NCBI RefSeq assembly: GCF_910584465.1
Contig: NZ_CAJUBK010000001.1
Span: 124,001 to 188,000, forward strand
Reading direction: 5' to 3'
DNA: 64,000 nt
DNA from: an uncultured Oscillibacter sp.
GTDB taxonomy: Bacteria; Bacillota; Clostridia; Oscillospirales; Oscillospiraceae
Shown here: positions 47,465-54,256 of the stretch, piece by piece
Layout: the number at the start of each line of letters is the position of its first letter
How positions within the stretch are numbered: position 1 is the first letter of the stretch
Translations under genes and position numbers: made by a program
Notes under the pieces: generated by a model
What the model saw: only the letters and a program-made list of their open reading frames with translations
The model's database searches: none
What the model was told of the DNA's origin: nothing

Positions 47465-48190
47465 ATGTCCTGCTTCGTGATGAGCAATGAGCCGCTGGCG
47501 GCGCTGGCGAACGCCGTCGAGACCCGGCTCAACTGCGACTACAACTACTGGGGATTCAGTGCCCCGGACAGCCTCTACACCGCGCTGGCAGACTGCAAAA
47601 CGTCCTGCACCTACTTCGCCGAGGACATCTACCGCAGGCTCTACGCGGTCAACGTCCGGGCCTACAATGGGCGCTACGCAGACCATGAGGAGCCGGAGGA
47701 CGAGGAGGCCCCGACAATCGACGGGAGCAAGTACATCATCCACCACCCGCCGGAGTACCGGGAGCACGGCTTCGCCGTCCGCCCGTGGCACTACCAGCTC
47801 GCCAAGCTCCTCGACTGCTGGCTCTACCAGACGGCAGAGGACGCGACATACAAAGACCCCCTCCGGCTGGCTATGAAGGAGTTCCGGGACAACCTCTACT
47901 CCTTCATCGTCGGAAACAGCCCGGAATACGTTGATGCACCTTGGGGCGAGCTTCCCGCGCAGCCGGAGGCCCGGAAATCCCCGGTATTCCACATCAACAC
48001 CGCGCCGGGAGAGGCTATGGCCCAAAAGGGCCACGCCTCCTACCCGGAGGACTTTCCCCACCTCAAGCCCGGCGAGACCTTCACGGCATGGCGCGTCGAG
48101 GACGGCTGGGAGGTAGAGACGACACTCGACAGCGCGGCCCTCCTTGAGCGGCTGGAAGCGCTTCACAGGCAGGAGCCGGACAGTGTTTGA
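47465..48190 (+). CDS. Hypothetical protein (241 aa)
   Basis: Unrecognised; the largest product of this block. Features include SDCKTSC-like Cys pairs near residue 40 (DCKTSCTYFAEDIYRRLYAVN), a helical middle with HYQLAKLLDCWLYQTAEDATYKDPLRLAMKEF and a beta-rich end (KPGETFTAWRVEDGWEVETTLDSAALL). No membrane or secretion signal. The 3' end overlaps the next start. Confidence 0.55.
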   Translation: MSCFVMSNEPLAALANAVETRLNCDYNYWGFSAPDSLYTALADCKTSCTYFAEDIYRRLYAVNVRAYNGRYADHEEPEDEEAPTIDGSKYIIHHPPEYREHGFAVRPWHYQLAKLLDCWLYQTAEDATYKDPLRLAMKEFRDNLYSFIVGNSPEYVDAPWGELPAQPEARKSPVFHINTAPGEAMAQKGHASYPEDFPHLKPGETFTAWRVEDGWEVETTLDSAALLERLEALHRQEPDSV

Positions 48191-48473
48191 ACAGATCAGC
48201 CTTTTCGACCTCCTCCCGGAGGACACCATGGCGAGGTGTTCCATGGACGGCAGAACGGCCCCGGCCAATAGGCCGGAGCCGTGGATGAAGCGGCTCGTAC
48301 CGAACGGGGAGTATTTCGTCCGCGTGGGCGACTATCCCCTCGTTCTCAAGCCTGTCCCCACGCAGGAGGAGGGCATACCAGAGGGCCACCACTACTACCA
48401 TTACATCATCGGCGGACAGGTCTACGCCGGAGTGTTCGTCGGAACAGAAACAGGAGGACAAGATGGAATATGA
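48183..48473 (+). CDS. Small protein with N-terminal QISLF clamp-type motif (96 aa)
   Basis: Start GTG 48183 is favoured because the earlier in-frame ATG lies deep inside the preceding gene. The N-terminus MFEQISLFDLLP contains Q-I-S-L-F, nearly the ideal sliding-clamp docking sequence (QLSLF). The rest is alpha/beta, with GEYFVRVGDYPLVLKPVP and HHYYHYIIGGQVYAGVF. Function otherwise unknown. Overlaps the next ATG. Confidence 0.6.
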   Translation: MFEQISLFDLLPEDTMARCSMDGRTAPANRPEPWMKRLVPNGEYFVRVGDYPLVLKPVPTQEEGIPEGHHYYHYIIGGQVYAGVFVGTETGGQDGI

Positions 48474-48888
48474 ATTGATAAACCCCAGCGACCCCTACAC
48501 CTTTATCGCGGCGGACTACGAGACGGCGGTGCTGACCGTCTTCTGCCTCGGCCCCGCCTACGGCGCAAGGCCGAAAGACGGCGGGGAGGAGGTGCCGATC
48601 TTCATCTTCGGCGGAGCCGTAGACTGGTACAAGGAGAAGTTCTTGCACACCCCGGACGACGGCCTCGACGAAAAGGGACAGGCCGTGGCGGACGCGCTGG
48701 CCTCGATGATGCTCGGCGACTTCGAGGACAGGCGGCGCTATGAGCTGGCCCTCTCCTCCATCGACGACCCGGAGAAAAAGGCGCGGTTTATCGACGGCTG
48801 GCAGGACGGGCGCAGCAGCTTGAACGACATCGGCGGCGAGGCCCATAAGCTCGCGGAGCGCATGAGAAAGAGGGTGAAGACGGCATGA
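48463..48888 (+). CDS. Hypothetical protein (141 aa)
   Basis: Unrecognised. Opens YELINPSDPYTFIAADYETAVLTVFCLGPAYGA, a form repeated in several Firmicutes phages, followed by a helix-rich C-terminus (ALASMMLGDFEDRRRYELALSSIDDPEKKARF). Coupled at both ends by short overlaps. Confidence 0.55.
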   Translation: MEYELINPSDPYTFIAADYETAVLTVFCLGPAYGARPKDGGEEVPIFIFGGAVDWYKEKFLHTPDDGLDEKGQAVADALASMMLGDFEDRRRYELALSSIDDPEKKARFIDGWQDGRSSLNDIGGEAHKLAERMRKRVKTA

Positions 48889-49136
48889 GAGGGAGCATTC
48901 ACATCAGACCCGCCAGCGAGCATATCGCCTCCTGCAACGTCTGTCTCGCCCGGAACTACGACCCGGTTATCGAGACGGGGGTGGGGGAGAGGGTGGACAC
49001 CCTCTATGAGATTCATGTCAGCAGCGGAGCCTCCGGCCTCTCGTTCTGCCTTTGCCGGGACTGCCTCTGCAAGCTGGTCGGTGAGGCGTACCTCGCCTGC
49101 AACCCTTCCAGCACGACAAAGGAGGGGACAGCATGA
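48885..49136 (+). CDS. Small Cys-rich protein (83 aa)
   Basis: Unrecognised. Two Cys pairs, CNVC near residue 17 and FCLCRDCLC near residue 54, indicate one zinc-binding site. The segment YEIHVSSGASGLSFCLCRDCL is a common zinc-finger-like pattern of small phage proteins. ATGA overlap upstream, TGACA overlap downstream. Confidence 0.55.
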   Translation: MRGSIHIRPASEHIASCNVCLARNYDPVIETGVGERVDTLYEIHVSSGASGLSFCLCRDCLCKLVGEAYLACNPSSTTKEGTA

Positions 49137-49498
49137 CACCAGAGCGGCAGGCGGAGCTTATTTCTGCGGCCTGCAAAGAGGCTGGGCTTGACAGCCACAT
49201 CCGCCGGATTGAGCGCCGGAAAGAGGCGCAGACGTGGGCGGAGAAGATAGCCGTCCAGTTCATGCAGACCGGGCAGCAGTTCCCCGTGAAGAATAGCTAT
49301 ATGTTCTGCGACACGCTGGATATGTGCTTCTTCTACGGGCCGGGAGACACCCCGAAAGTGGCCTACGCAGGCCACGCCGGAGCGGACGAGAGGGACATCA
49401 CCGAGGGCAAGCTCGTCGAGGCTTTCCGCAAGGCGGACACGGTTTTGCGGGCCATGAAGCGGCTCGCCGGGGAGGAGGCGCAGCATGGCAACGGTTAA
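49133..49498 (+). CDS. Hypothetical protein (121 aa)
   Basis: Unrecognised. ATG 49133 overlaps the previous TGA. Central strand-turn (NSYMFCDTLDMCFFYGPGDTPKVAYAG) between two helical parts; basic N-terminal helix (RIERRKEAQTWAEKI). Overlaps the next gene by 14 bases. Confidence 0.55.
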   Translation: MTPERQAELISAACKEAGLDSHIRRIERRKEAQTWAEKIAVQFMQTGQQFPVKNSYMFCDTLDMCFFYGPGDTPKVAYAGHAGADERDITEGKLVEAFRKADTVLRAMKRLAGEEAQHGNG

Positions 49499-49697
49499 TA
49501 TGGACAAGCTCGCGGAGCTGGACGGCCACTGGAACGAGGTCATGGAGCTGGCGGTCAAGTACGGCTTCATCACACAGGCCTACGGCGGGACGGCGATTCT
49601 GGTGACCCATAAAAATCAGCTTGAGGCCATTGGAGAGGAACTTTACCTCCAAAGGCAGCGCGGCATGAACGGTATCGACATGGAGGTGCAGACATGA
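49485..49697 (+). CDS. Hypothetical small protein (70 aa)
   Basis: Unrecognised. Mixed helix and strand (DKLAELDGHWNEVMELAVKYGFITQAYGGTAILVTHKNQLEAIG). Overlaps its neighbours on both sides and therefore probably translated in concert with them. Confidence 0.5.
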   Translation: MATVNMDKLAELDGHWNEVMELAVKYGFITQAYGGTAILVTHKNQLEAIGEELYLQRQRGMNGIDMEVQT

Positions 49698-50074
49698 TTT
49701 TCAACAGCAGCGATCACGCGGAGCGCTTCGCGGCGGCCATCCAGACCGCCGGGGCGGTCAGGGACGACGACACGATCAAGGGGGACTACGGGGCCAGCCT
49801 CTACATCCTCACGGGCCTCCCCGGCGTCTACAGCCGGGCGCAGCAGCACATCCACCACGGCTACATCGACTTCGAGCCGATGCTCAACATGGGCCTCTCG
49901 ACGGGCGAGACCATCCTCGTCGCGCTGGCCGGGAACCTCTACAACGGCGGCTTCTTTGACCGCTACACTCCGGAGGACATCGTGAGCTACTGCGACACGG
50001 ACGGCGTTCTGCTTGCGGCGCGGGCCTTGACCCTCCGCAAGCAGCGGCTCGACATCAACACCGTCTTCGACTGA
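49694..50074 (+). CDS. Hypothetical DUF-type protein (126 aa)
   Basis: Unrecognised by name. Contains DDTIKGDYGASLYILTGLPGVYSRAQQHIHHGYIDFEPMLNMGLSTGETILVALAGNLYNGGFFDRYTPEDIVSYCD, a conserved-looking block of small proteins from Oscillospiraceae mobile elements. Several His and Asp residues could bind metal, but no known active site is evident. ATGA overlap upstream. Confidence 0.55.
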   Translation: MIFNSSDHAERFAAAIQTAGAVRDDDTIKGDYGASLYILTGLPGVYSRAQQHIHHGYIDFEPMLNMGLSTGETILVALAGNLYNGGFFDRYTPEDIVSYCDTDGVLLAARALTLRKQRLDINTVFD

Positions 50075-50090
50075 AAGGGGGCGGAGCCGG

Positions 50091-50477
50091 ATGGCAACCT
50101 GCGGTGAATGCGAGTTCTTCGGGAATTACGTCGTTATGCTCCATTCCCCGGAGTGGGCGGCCAAGGAGGTGGCGGACGGCGTACTGGGCTACTACCACCC
50201 CTTCATCGGCTTCGACGAGAAACAGGGCGCAACCTGCACCTACGACAAGGACGCATGGCACAAGCGCATCAGGATTTACGACAGCACCCCGGCCTGCGGC
50301 CAGTTCCAGCCACGGACGTGGTGCAGGCCGGAGAGCTGCCACAACTGCTCCCTGTGTCACGGGCGAATGAGCGACGGCTCCTTCCTTTGCTCCGGCTGGC
50401 CCTTCTACAAGAAGGAGGGGGACACCCCCTGCCAGAACGGGCAGGCGAAACTCGGAGAGCAGCTAAAGCTATTCTGA
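50091..50477 (+). CDS. Cys-rich protein ending in QLKLF (128 aa)
   Basis: About ten cysteines in CGECEFF, TCTY, PACGQF, WCRPESCHNCSLCHG, LCSG and PCQNG suggest two metal sites, as in small redox or zinc proteins. The protein ends GEQLKLF, a perfect Q-L-x-L-F sliding-clamp docking motif at the extreme C-terminus, as in many bacterial clamp clients. Last gene before the 50.5-50.8 kb repeat region. Confidence 0.6.
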   Translation: MATCGECEFFGNYVVMLHSPEWAAKEVADGVLGYYHPFIGFDEKQGATCTYDKDAWHKRIRIYDSTPACGQFQPRTWCRPESCHNCSLCHGRMSDGSFLCSGWPFYKKEGDTPCQNGQAKLGEQLKLF

Positions 50478-50797
50478 TACTTTAGGGATATTTCCGTCAC
50501 GGAAAAACCCGAATATCCCCGGCCCGGTTTTCGATTTTTTTGAATTACCGAAAACAGCCGGGAAAAACGGGCAAAAAATCAGAAAAAATACCGATTTTCC
50601 AATTCCGTTTCCGGGCCGGAAAAACCACGGTCACATAGTTTCCGGGGAGAAAACGTAGTTATCAGGCCCGGAAAGGAGAGAAAAGCCCACGACAACGGTA
50701 TTTCCGGCGACGGAAAGCCCTATAGTAAAGTAAAGGAGAGTAAAGTATAGTAGAGTAAAAGAAAAAGTACAAAAAGAAAAACGCACAGGAGGTTATC
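50478..50797. repeat. Non-coding region with TTTCCG-n-CGGAAA palindromes and AGTAAAG repeats
   Basis: 320 bp without a gene. Three palindromes: TTTCCG-TCA-CGGAAA (50491-50505, nested inside a GGGATATT/AATATCCC repeat), TTTCCG-GGC-CGGAAA (50608-50622) and TTTCCG-GCGA-CGGAAA (50701-50716), plus several CCGGAAA half sites. From 50721 to 50760 is an AT-rich purine-biased series of AGTAAAG/AGTAGAG repeats. Likely a binding array for a phage regulator or recombination protein near the prophage end. Confidence 0.65.
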
Positions 50798-51118
50798 ATG
50801 GAAACAGGCGATTTTCGTGCGAAATGGTTTGGCAGGAGCGCCACCGTCACACCGCCCACGCCGGAGGAACGGCAGCGGCGCAAGATGGACTACCTGCGCA
50901 ACCTTGCCGCCTCGCCGCTCGCGGAGGAACTTGTGGAGCGTATCGAGCTGCCGGAGATTCAAGAGGCAGAGGACGCTTTCAAGCAGGCCCTCGCGGAGAT
51001 CACCGACCCGGAGGCGCGGGACAGACTGGACACGGCGGCGGGCAGAATCTCGGCCGCCTACCAGCTTCTCGGCTTCTGCGTCGGGCACACCGCGCAGAGC
51101 AGCGAGGCCATTTTTTAG
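50798..51118 (+). CDS. Hypothetical protein at the prophage right end (106 aa)
   Basis: Unrecognised. ATG 50798 after AGGAGG. Basic N-terminus (GDFRAKWFGRSATVTPPTPEERQRRKMDYLRNLA) then acidic helices. It is the final phage gene, and its stop overlaps the last codons of the cotJC read-through. It sits alone behind the palindrome array, which suggests separate control. There is no recombinase or excisionase signature that I can recognise, although excisionases are often small and basic. Confidence 0.55.
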   Translation: METGDFRAKWFGRSATVTPPTPEERQRRKMDYLRNLAASPLAEELVERIELPEIQEAEDAFKQALAEITDPEARDRLDTAAGRISAAYQLLGFCVGHTAQSSEAIF

Positions 51119-51342
51119 GCCCGCCATTGATAACCTGATTGGTCGGATTCTTCGGTGCCGATGTCCGTCAGCAGCCCCTTCAGCTCCGGGAAGGGCATGG
51201 AGTAACGCTGGCTCAGGTACCGGAGGGAGGCCCCCAGCTCACCGTCCGGCCCGCCGTATTGGGAGATGATGACCGCCGCCAGCTTCGGGTTGGGGGTCTT
51301 GACCTTCACAGGGTATTCCAGCTTCTTCTCATATACGAACAT
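51115..51342 (-). pseudogene. cotJC: cotJC 5' fragment (manganese catalase-like coat protein), interrupted by prophage
   Basis: The first 65 residues (FVYEKKLEYPVKVKTPNPKLAAVIISQYGG, then DGELGASLRYLSQRYSMP, then LLTDIGTEE) are typical CotJC. Intact CotJC is about 190 residues with di-manganese ligands E and H in EExAHLEM; here the frame ends SDQSGYQWRA right after the two Glu. CotJC is a mother-cell spore coat protein of the manganese catalase family. ATG 51342 with AGGAGG upstream overlaps the cotJAB stop (TGATG). The remaining 3' part should lie beyond the prophage's other end, outside the window. Confidence 0.85.
51140..51156. other. Prophage-cotJC junction (putative attR)
   Basis: On the - strand the cotJC frame runs through GATATC-like codons for D-I-G-T-E-E (ACC GAA GAA ending at 51149) and then diverges into ten non-homologous codons before a stop. 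Known CotJC proteins continue with A-H-L-E-M straight after this motif. The break point is therefore between about 51146 and 51155. The exact core cannot be fixed without the left end. Confidence 0.65.
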
Positions 51343-51806
51343 CAGTCGTTCCCTCCTAAGTCCCAGGGCCACGGGTCCTTCAGCCAGGCGTAGCCGTCCT
51401 CCGGGGTCAGATCCCTGCTCATCAGGGGGCCGTACATCTTCTGATACCTCTCCCGGCCCTCTTTGGCCAGCTTGAGATAAGACCAGTAGAGCTGCAGGAC
51501 CTCCTGGTCATCGGCGTGGGTGTCCAGGTACAGGTTCAGCTCCTTGATGGCGAAGTCCAGGGCCATCAGCTCCACCAGGGCGGTGTTGGACAGCTTCGTC
51601 TTCGCCTGGATGGCCGCCTTGAAGGGCAGGTCCAGGCCGGGGAACAGGGTGCCGGCCTGCAGCGCCTCTGTCCGGCCGAAGCGGGGAGGGTTCTTCTCCT
51701 GCATGGGGATATAAGGGAACGCCAGCGGCGCGCATCTGGGGAGCGTGCCCGCCCCCGTGCCGCAGGAGCCGCCGGTCGTTTGATCGGGTCTTTCCATATC
51801 GCTCAA
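51342..51806 (-). CDS. CotJA-CotJB fusion spore coat protein (about 154 aa)
   Basis: Residues 20-65 are CotJA-like (LAFPYIPMQ...TEALQAGTLFPGLDLPF). From about residue 68, CotJB-like sequence follows in the same frame (LSNTALVELMALDFAIKELNLYLDTHADDQEVLQLYWSY). In Bacillus these are two genes of the cotJABC operon. Start may be TTG 51806 or ATG 51797; AGGAGG lies 3 or 12 bases upstream respectively. Needed for CotJC assembly in the inner coat. Confidence 0.85.
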   Translation of the reverse strand: MSDMERPDQTTGGSCGTGAGTLPRCAPLAFPYIPMQEKNPPRFGRTEALQAGTLFPGLDLPFKAAIQAKTKLSNTALVELMALDFAIKELNLYLDTHADDQEVLQLYWSYLKLAKEGRERYQKMYGPLMSRDLTPEDGYAWLKDPWPWDLGGND

Positions 51807-51853
51807 AAGCCTCCTTGTGTAAGGATGGCGCGAGGGAGCCTCGCGCTCGTTAT

Positions 51854-51861
51854 AGTGTATG
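51854..51861 (-). promoter_or_regulatory. Sigma-E-like -10 element for cotJ
   Basis: On the - strand CATACACT lies about 48 bases upstream of the cotJAB start and equals the sigma-E -10 consensus (CATAnANT). A matching -35 (ATA-type) is not clear at the expected distance. cotJ is sigma-E-controlled in Bacillus, which supports the call. Confidence 0.4.
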
Positions 51862-51923
51862 CGGAGGAGGGGAGCAGGGCTACCGGCGGGCCGGGGGGAT
51901 GGGACGATCGTTCGGGGGACGCC

Positions 51924-51952
51924 TTGCTTTTCGCGGCGTGCTTTGGTATAAT
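51924..51952 (+). promoter_or_regulatory. Promoter upstream of cwlD-radA
   Basis: TTGCTT (51924-51929), 17-base spacer, TATAAT (51947-51952), about 95 bases before the cwlD start. Would serve vegetative expression of the downstream pair; it overlaps nothing on the other strand except the divergent cotJ leader. Confidence 0.55.
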
Positions 51953-52047
51953 GGCGTCGATGGGGCGCGCCCGTTGGAGAGATCGCATATGGGATAAGCC
52001 GTCGGACATATCCTCATAGCACTTGATGCGATGAGGAGGCGTCGGCT

Positions 52048-52773
52048 GTGATCGTCCTGGTGCGTAAACGCGATCTGATACTCTCCGGCTTGTTCTGCTG
52101 TTTCTTCTTCGGCCTGGCGGCCGTGCTGTGGAACGGGAACGCCGTACCGGCCTTCCATGTCCGGGACGAAGTCCCCGTCACGGTGGTGATCGATCCCGGC
52201 CACGGCGGGGAAGATGGGGGAGCGGTGTCCCCCGGCGGCGTGGCGGAGAGCCAGATCAACCTGGCGGTGTCCCTGCGGGTCAGCAGCCTCCTGCGTTTCG
52301 CGGGCCGGAGGACCCTCCTCACCAGGAGCGAAGACGTGACCATCTGTGATGAGGGGCTGGACACCATGCGCCAGCGGAAGGTCTCCGACCTCAAGAACCG
52401 GGTGGGGCTGGTGGAGGCGTCCGAGGCCGCCGTCCTGCTGAGCATCCACCAGAACAGCCTGCCCTCGTCCCCGGTGACCCACGGGGCCCAGGTGTTCTGG
52501 AACCGGCAGGAGGGGGCGGAGGCGCTGGCAGGCAGCATCCAGGAGGCCCTGAACGCCGGCATCAACGCCGGGAACGAGAAGCATCCCCGGCAGATCCCCG
52601 ACAGCATTTATCTGATGAAGAACATCTCCGCACCGGGAGTGCTGGTAGAATGCGGTTTCCTCTCCAACGGACCGGAGACGGAGCGCCTGCAGGATCCCGC
52701 CTATCAGCTGCGGCTGGCGGCCGCCATCGCGGCGGGCTGTCTGGACGGCGGCGGGACGGAGCGTGCCGAATGA
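52048..52773 (+). CDS. cwlD: CwlD-type N-acetylmuramoyl-L-alanine amidase (241 aa)
   Basis: Amidase_3 fold: VTVVIDPGHGGEDGGAV (first zinc His), the Glu in GVAESQINLAV, LLSIHQNSLPSS (second zinc His) and GVLVECGFLSNGPE (catalytic Glu). An N-terminal membrane anchor or signal (LILSGLFCCFFFGLAAVLW) places it outside the membrane. The family removes stem peptides from spore cortex to make muramic-delta-lactam for germination. GTG start after AGGAGG. Located next to radA as in many Clostridia. Confidence 0.85.
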   Translation: MIVLVRKRDLILSGLFCCFFFGLAAVLWNGNAVPAFHVRDEVPVTVVIDPGHGGEDGGAVSPGGVAESQINLAVSLRVSSLLRFAGRRTLLTRSEDVTICDEGLDTMRQRKVSDLKNRVGLVEASEAAVLLSIHQNSLPSSPVTHGAQVFWNRQEGAEALAGSIQEALNAGINAGNEKHPRQIPDSIYLMKNISAPGVLVECGFLSNGPETERLQDPAYQLRLAAAIAAGCLDGGGTERAE

Positions 52774-52788
52774 GTATGGAGGATACGG

Positions 52789-54150
52789 ATGAAACAGCCG
52801 AAGACGCTCTTCTATTGTACGGAGTGCGGCAATGAGACGCCGAAGTGGGCGGGACGCTGTCCCGCCTGCGGCGCTTGGAACACGGTGGTGGAACGCCCGG
52901 AGCCCGTGGTGAAGGGGAAGCGGCCGTCTCCCGTCCGCATCACAGATCCCCCGAAGGCCCGCCCGGTGACGGAGCTGGGGGACAGCGTGGAGATCCGGTT
53001 CTCCACAGGGATGGGGGAGCTGGACCGGGTCCTGGGCGGCGGCGCCGTCAAGGGCTCGCTGGTCCTGGTGGGGGGCGCTCCCGGCATCGGGAAATCCACG
53101 CTGATGCTGCAGATCTGCGGCAAGCTCTGTGAGTTCGCCAAGGTGTTGTATGTATCCGGCGAAGAGTCCCAGCATCAGCTGAAGCTCCGGGCCCAGCGGC
53201 TCCATGTGGAGAGCCGGGACCTCCTGGTCCTGTCGGAGACCGGGCTGGGGGAGATGCTGGAGGCGGTGGAGCAGGTCCGGCCGGACGTGCTGATCGTGGA
53301 CTCGATCCAGACGCTGTACAGCGGCGCGCTGGACTCCCCGGCGGGCAGCGTCAGTCAGGTGAAGGAGTGCACCATGGCCCTGATGCAGCTGGCCAAGGGG
53401 AGCGGCATCACGGTGTTCGTCATCGGCCATGTGAACAAGGAGGGGTCCATCGCCGGGCCCAAGGTCCTGGAGCACATGGTGGACTGCGTGCTCTACTTCG
53501 AGGGGGACCGGCACACCTTCTGCCGCATCCTCCGGGCGGCGAAGAACCGCTTCGGCGCCACCAACGAGATCGGCGTCTTCGAGATGGGGGACAGCGGGCT
53601 GGAAGAGGTGGAGAACCCCTCCCGGATGCTGCTGTCCGGCCGTCCGGAGGGGGCGCCGGGCACCTGCGTCGCCTGTGTCATGGAAGGCGCCCGCCCGGTA
53701 TTGGCCGAGGTCCAGGCACTGGTGGTGGCTTCTTCCGGGGGGAGCCCCCGGCGGACCAGCAACGGCTTCGACTATAACCGGGCGGCCATGCTGCTGGCGG
53801 TGCTGGAGAAGCGGGGAGGGCTGAAGCTGTCCTCCTGCGACGCCTATTTGAACATCATCGGCGGCCTGCAGCTGGACGAGCCCGCCGCGGACCTGGCCGC
53901 GATCGTCGCATTGGCCTCCAGTTACCTGGACGAGCCCGTCCCCGGTGACCTGGCGGCCATCGGGGAGGTCGGGCTCACCGGGGAGCTGCGGAGCGTCAGC
54001 CAGCTGGACCAGCGGATCGCCGAGATCCGCCGGTTGGGGTTCAAGCGCTGTGTGGTCCCGGATCACCGGGGGCTGGAGAGCTCCGCGGATCTGCGGCTCC
54101 TGCCCGTTCGGAATATCGGTGAGGCGATCCGAGCTGCTTTGCGGGGATGA
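52789..54150 (+). CDS. radA: DNA repair protein RadA (453 aa)
   Basis: Complete RadA: N-terminal C4 zinc finger (CTECGNETPKWAGRCPACGAW), RecA-like ATPase with GGAPGIGKST Walker A near residue 97, LIVDSIQT Walker B near residue 167, the RadA-specific KNRFG motif (AAKNRFGATNE) and a C-terminal Lon-like domain (GGLQLDEPAADLAAIVALASSYLD). Promotes branch migration in recombination repair. Full family length, unbroken. Confidence 0.95.
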   Translation: MKQPKTLFYCTECGNETPKWAGRCPACGAWNTVVERPEPVVKGKRPSPVRITDPPKARPVTELGDSVEIRFSTGMGELDRVLGGGAVKGSLVLVGGAPGIGKSTLMLQICGKLCEFAKVLYVSGEESQHQLKLRAQRLHVESRDLLVLSETGLGEMLEAVEQVRPDVLIVDSIQTLYSGALDSPAGSVSQVKECTMALMQLAKGSGITVFVIGHVNKEGSIAGPKVLEHMVDCVLYFEGDRHTFCRILRAAKNRFGATNEIGVFEMGDSGLEEVENPSRMLLSGRPEGAPGTCVACVMEGARPVLAEVQALVVASSGGSPRRTSNGFDYNRAAMLLAVLEKRGGLKLSSCDAYLNIIGGLQLDEPAADLAAIVALASSYLDEPVPGDLAAIGEVGLTGELRSVSQLDQRIAEIRRLGFKRCVVPDHRGLESSADLRLLPVRNIGEAIRAALRG

Positions 54151-54256
54151 AGTGCACGCAGGCGCCGCCCAATGCGGGCAGTCCCGCGGCGGCGGCGCTG
54201 TCCAGCGTGCACAGGCCGTCGGCTTGGTATACGCATCCACTGGTACACGGGATCAA
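54041..54256 (-). CDS. Possible small Cys-rich protein convergent with radA
   Basis: A - strand frame from TTG 54256, behind CGGAGGG, would give IPCTSGCVYQADGLCTLDSAAAAGLPALGGACVHF, with four Cys in the pattern of short Clostridia Cys-rich proteins found next to radA. Its 3' half overlaps the radA end by about 110 bases, which is unusual, so it may be shortened or spurious. No function can be given. Confidence 0.25.
   Translation of the reverse strand: MIPCTSGCVYQADGLCTLDSAAAAGLPALGGACVHFIPAKQLGSPHRYSERAGAADPRSSPAPGDPGPHSA

Larger units (their letters stand above)
1..51148 (+). mobile_element. Large contractile-tailed prophage (PBSX-like morphogenesis order), left end outside window
   Basis: An almost unbroken run of + strand genes in the order terminase, portal, head morphogenesis, protease/scaffold, capsid, connectors, sheath, tube, chaperone, tape measure, LysM, baseplate, fibres, holins and lysin. 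This is the xkd order of PBSX-type myoviruses. The right boundary is placed where a cotJC reading frame on the - strand breaks off (about 51148). No integrase, excisionase, primary repressor or replication gene was recognised here, so these are expected upstream of base 1. The boundary is inferred from the gene break; the left attachment site is not visible. Confidence 0.9.

Noticed and set aside
51880..54240. A 786-codon open frame on the - strand across cwlD and radA
   Set aside because: It is antisense to two clear genes, is Pro/Arg/Gly/His-rich and lacks any domain; it arises from high GC in the third codon position of the real genes.
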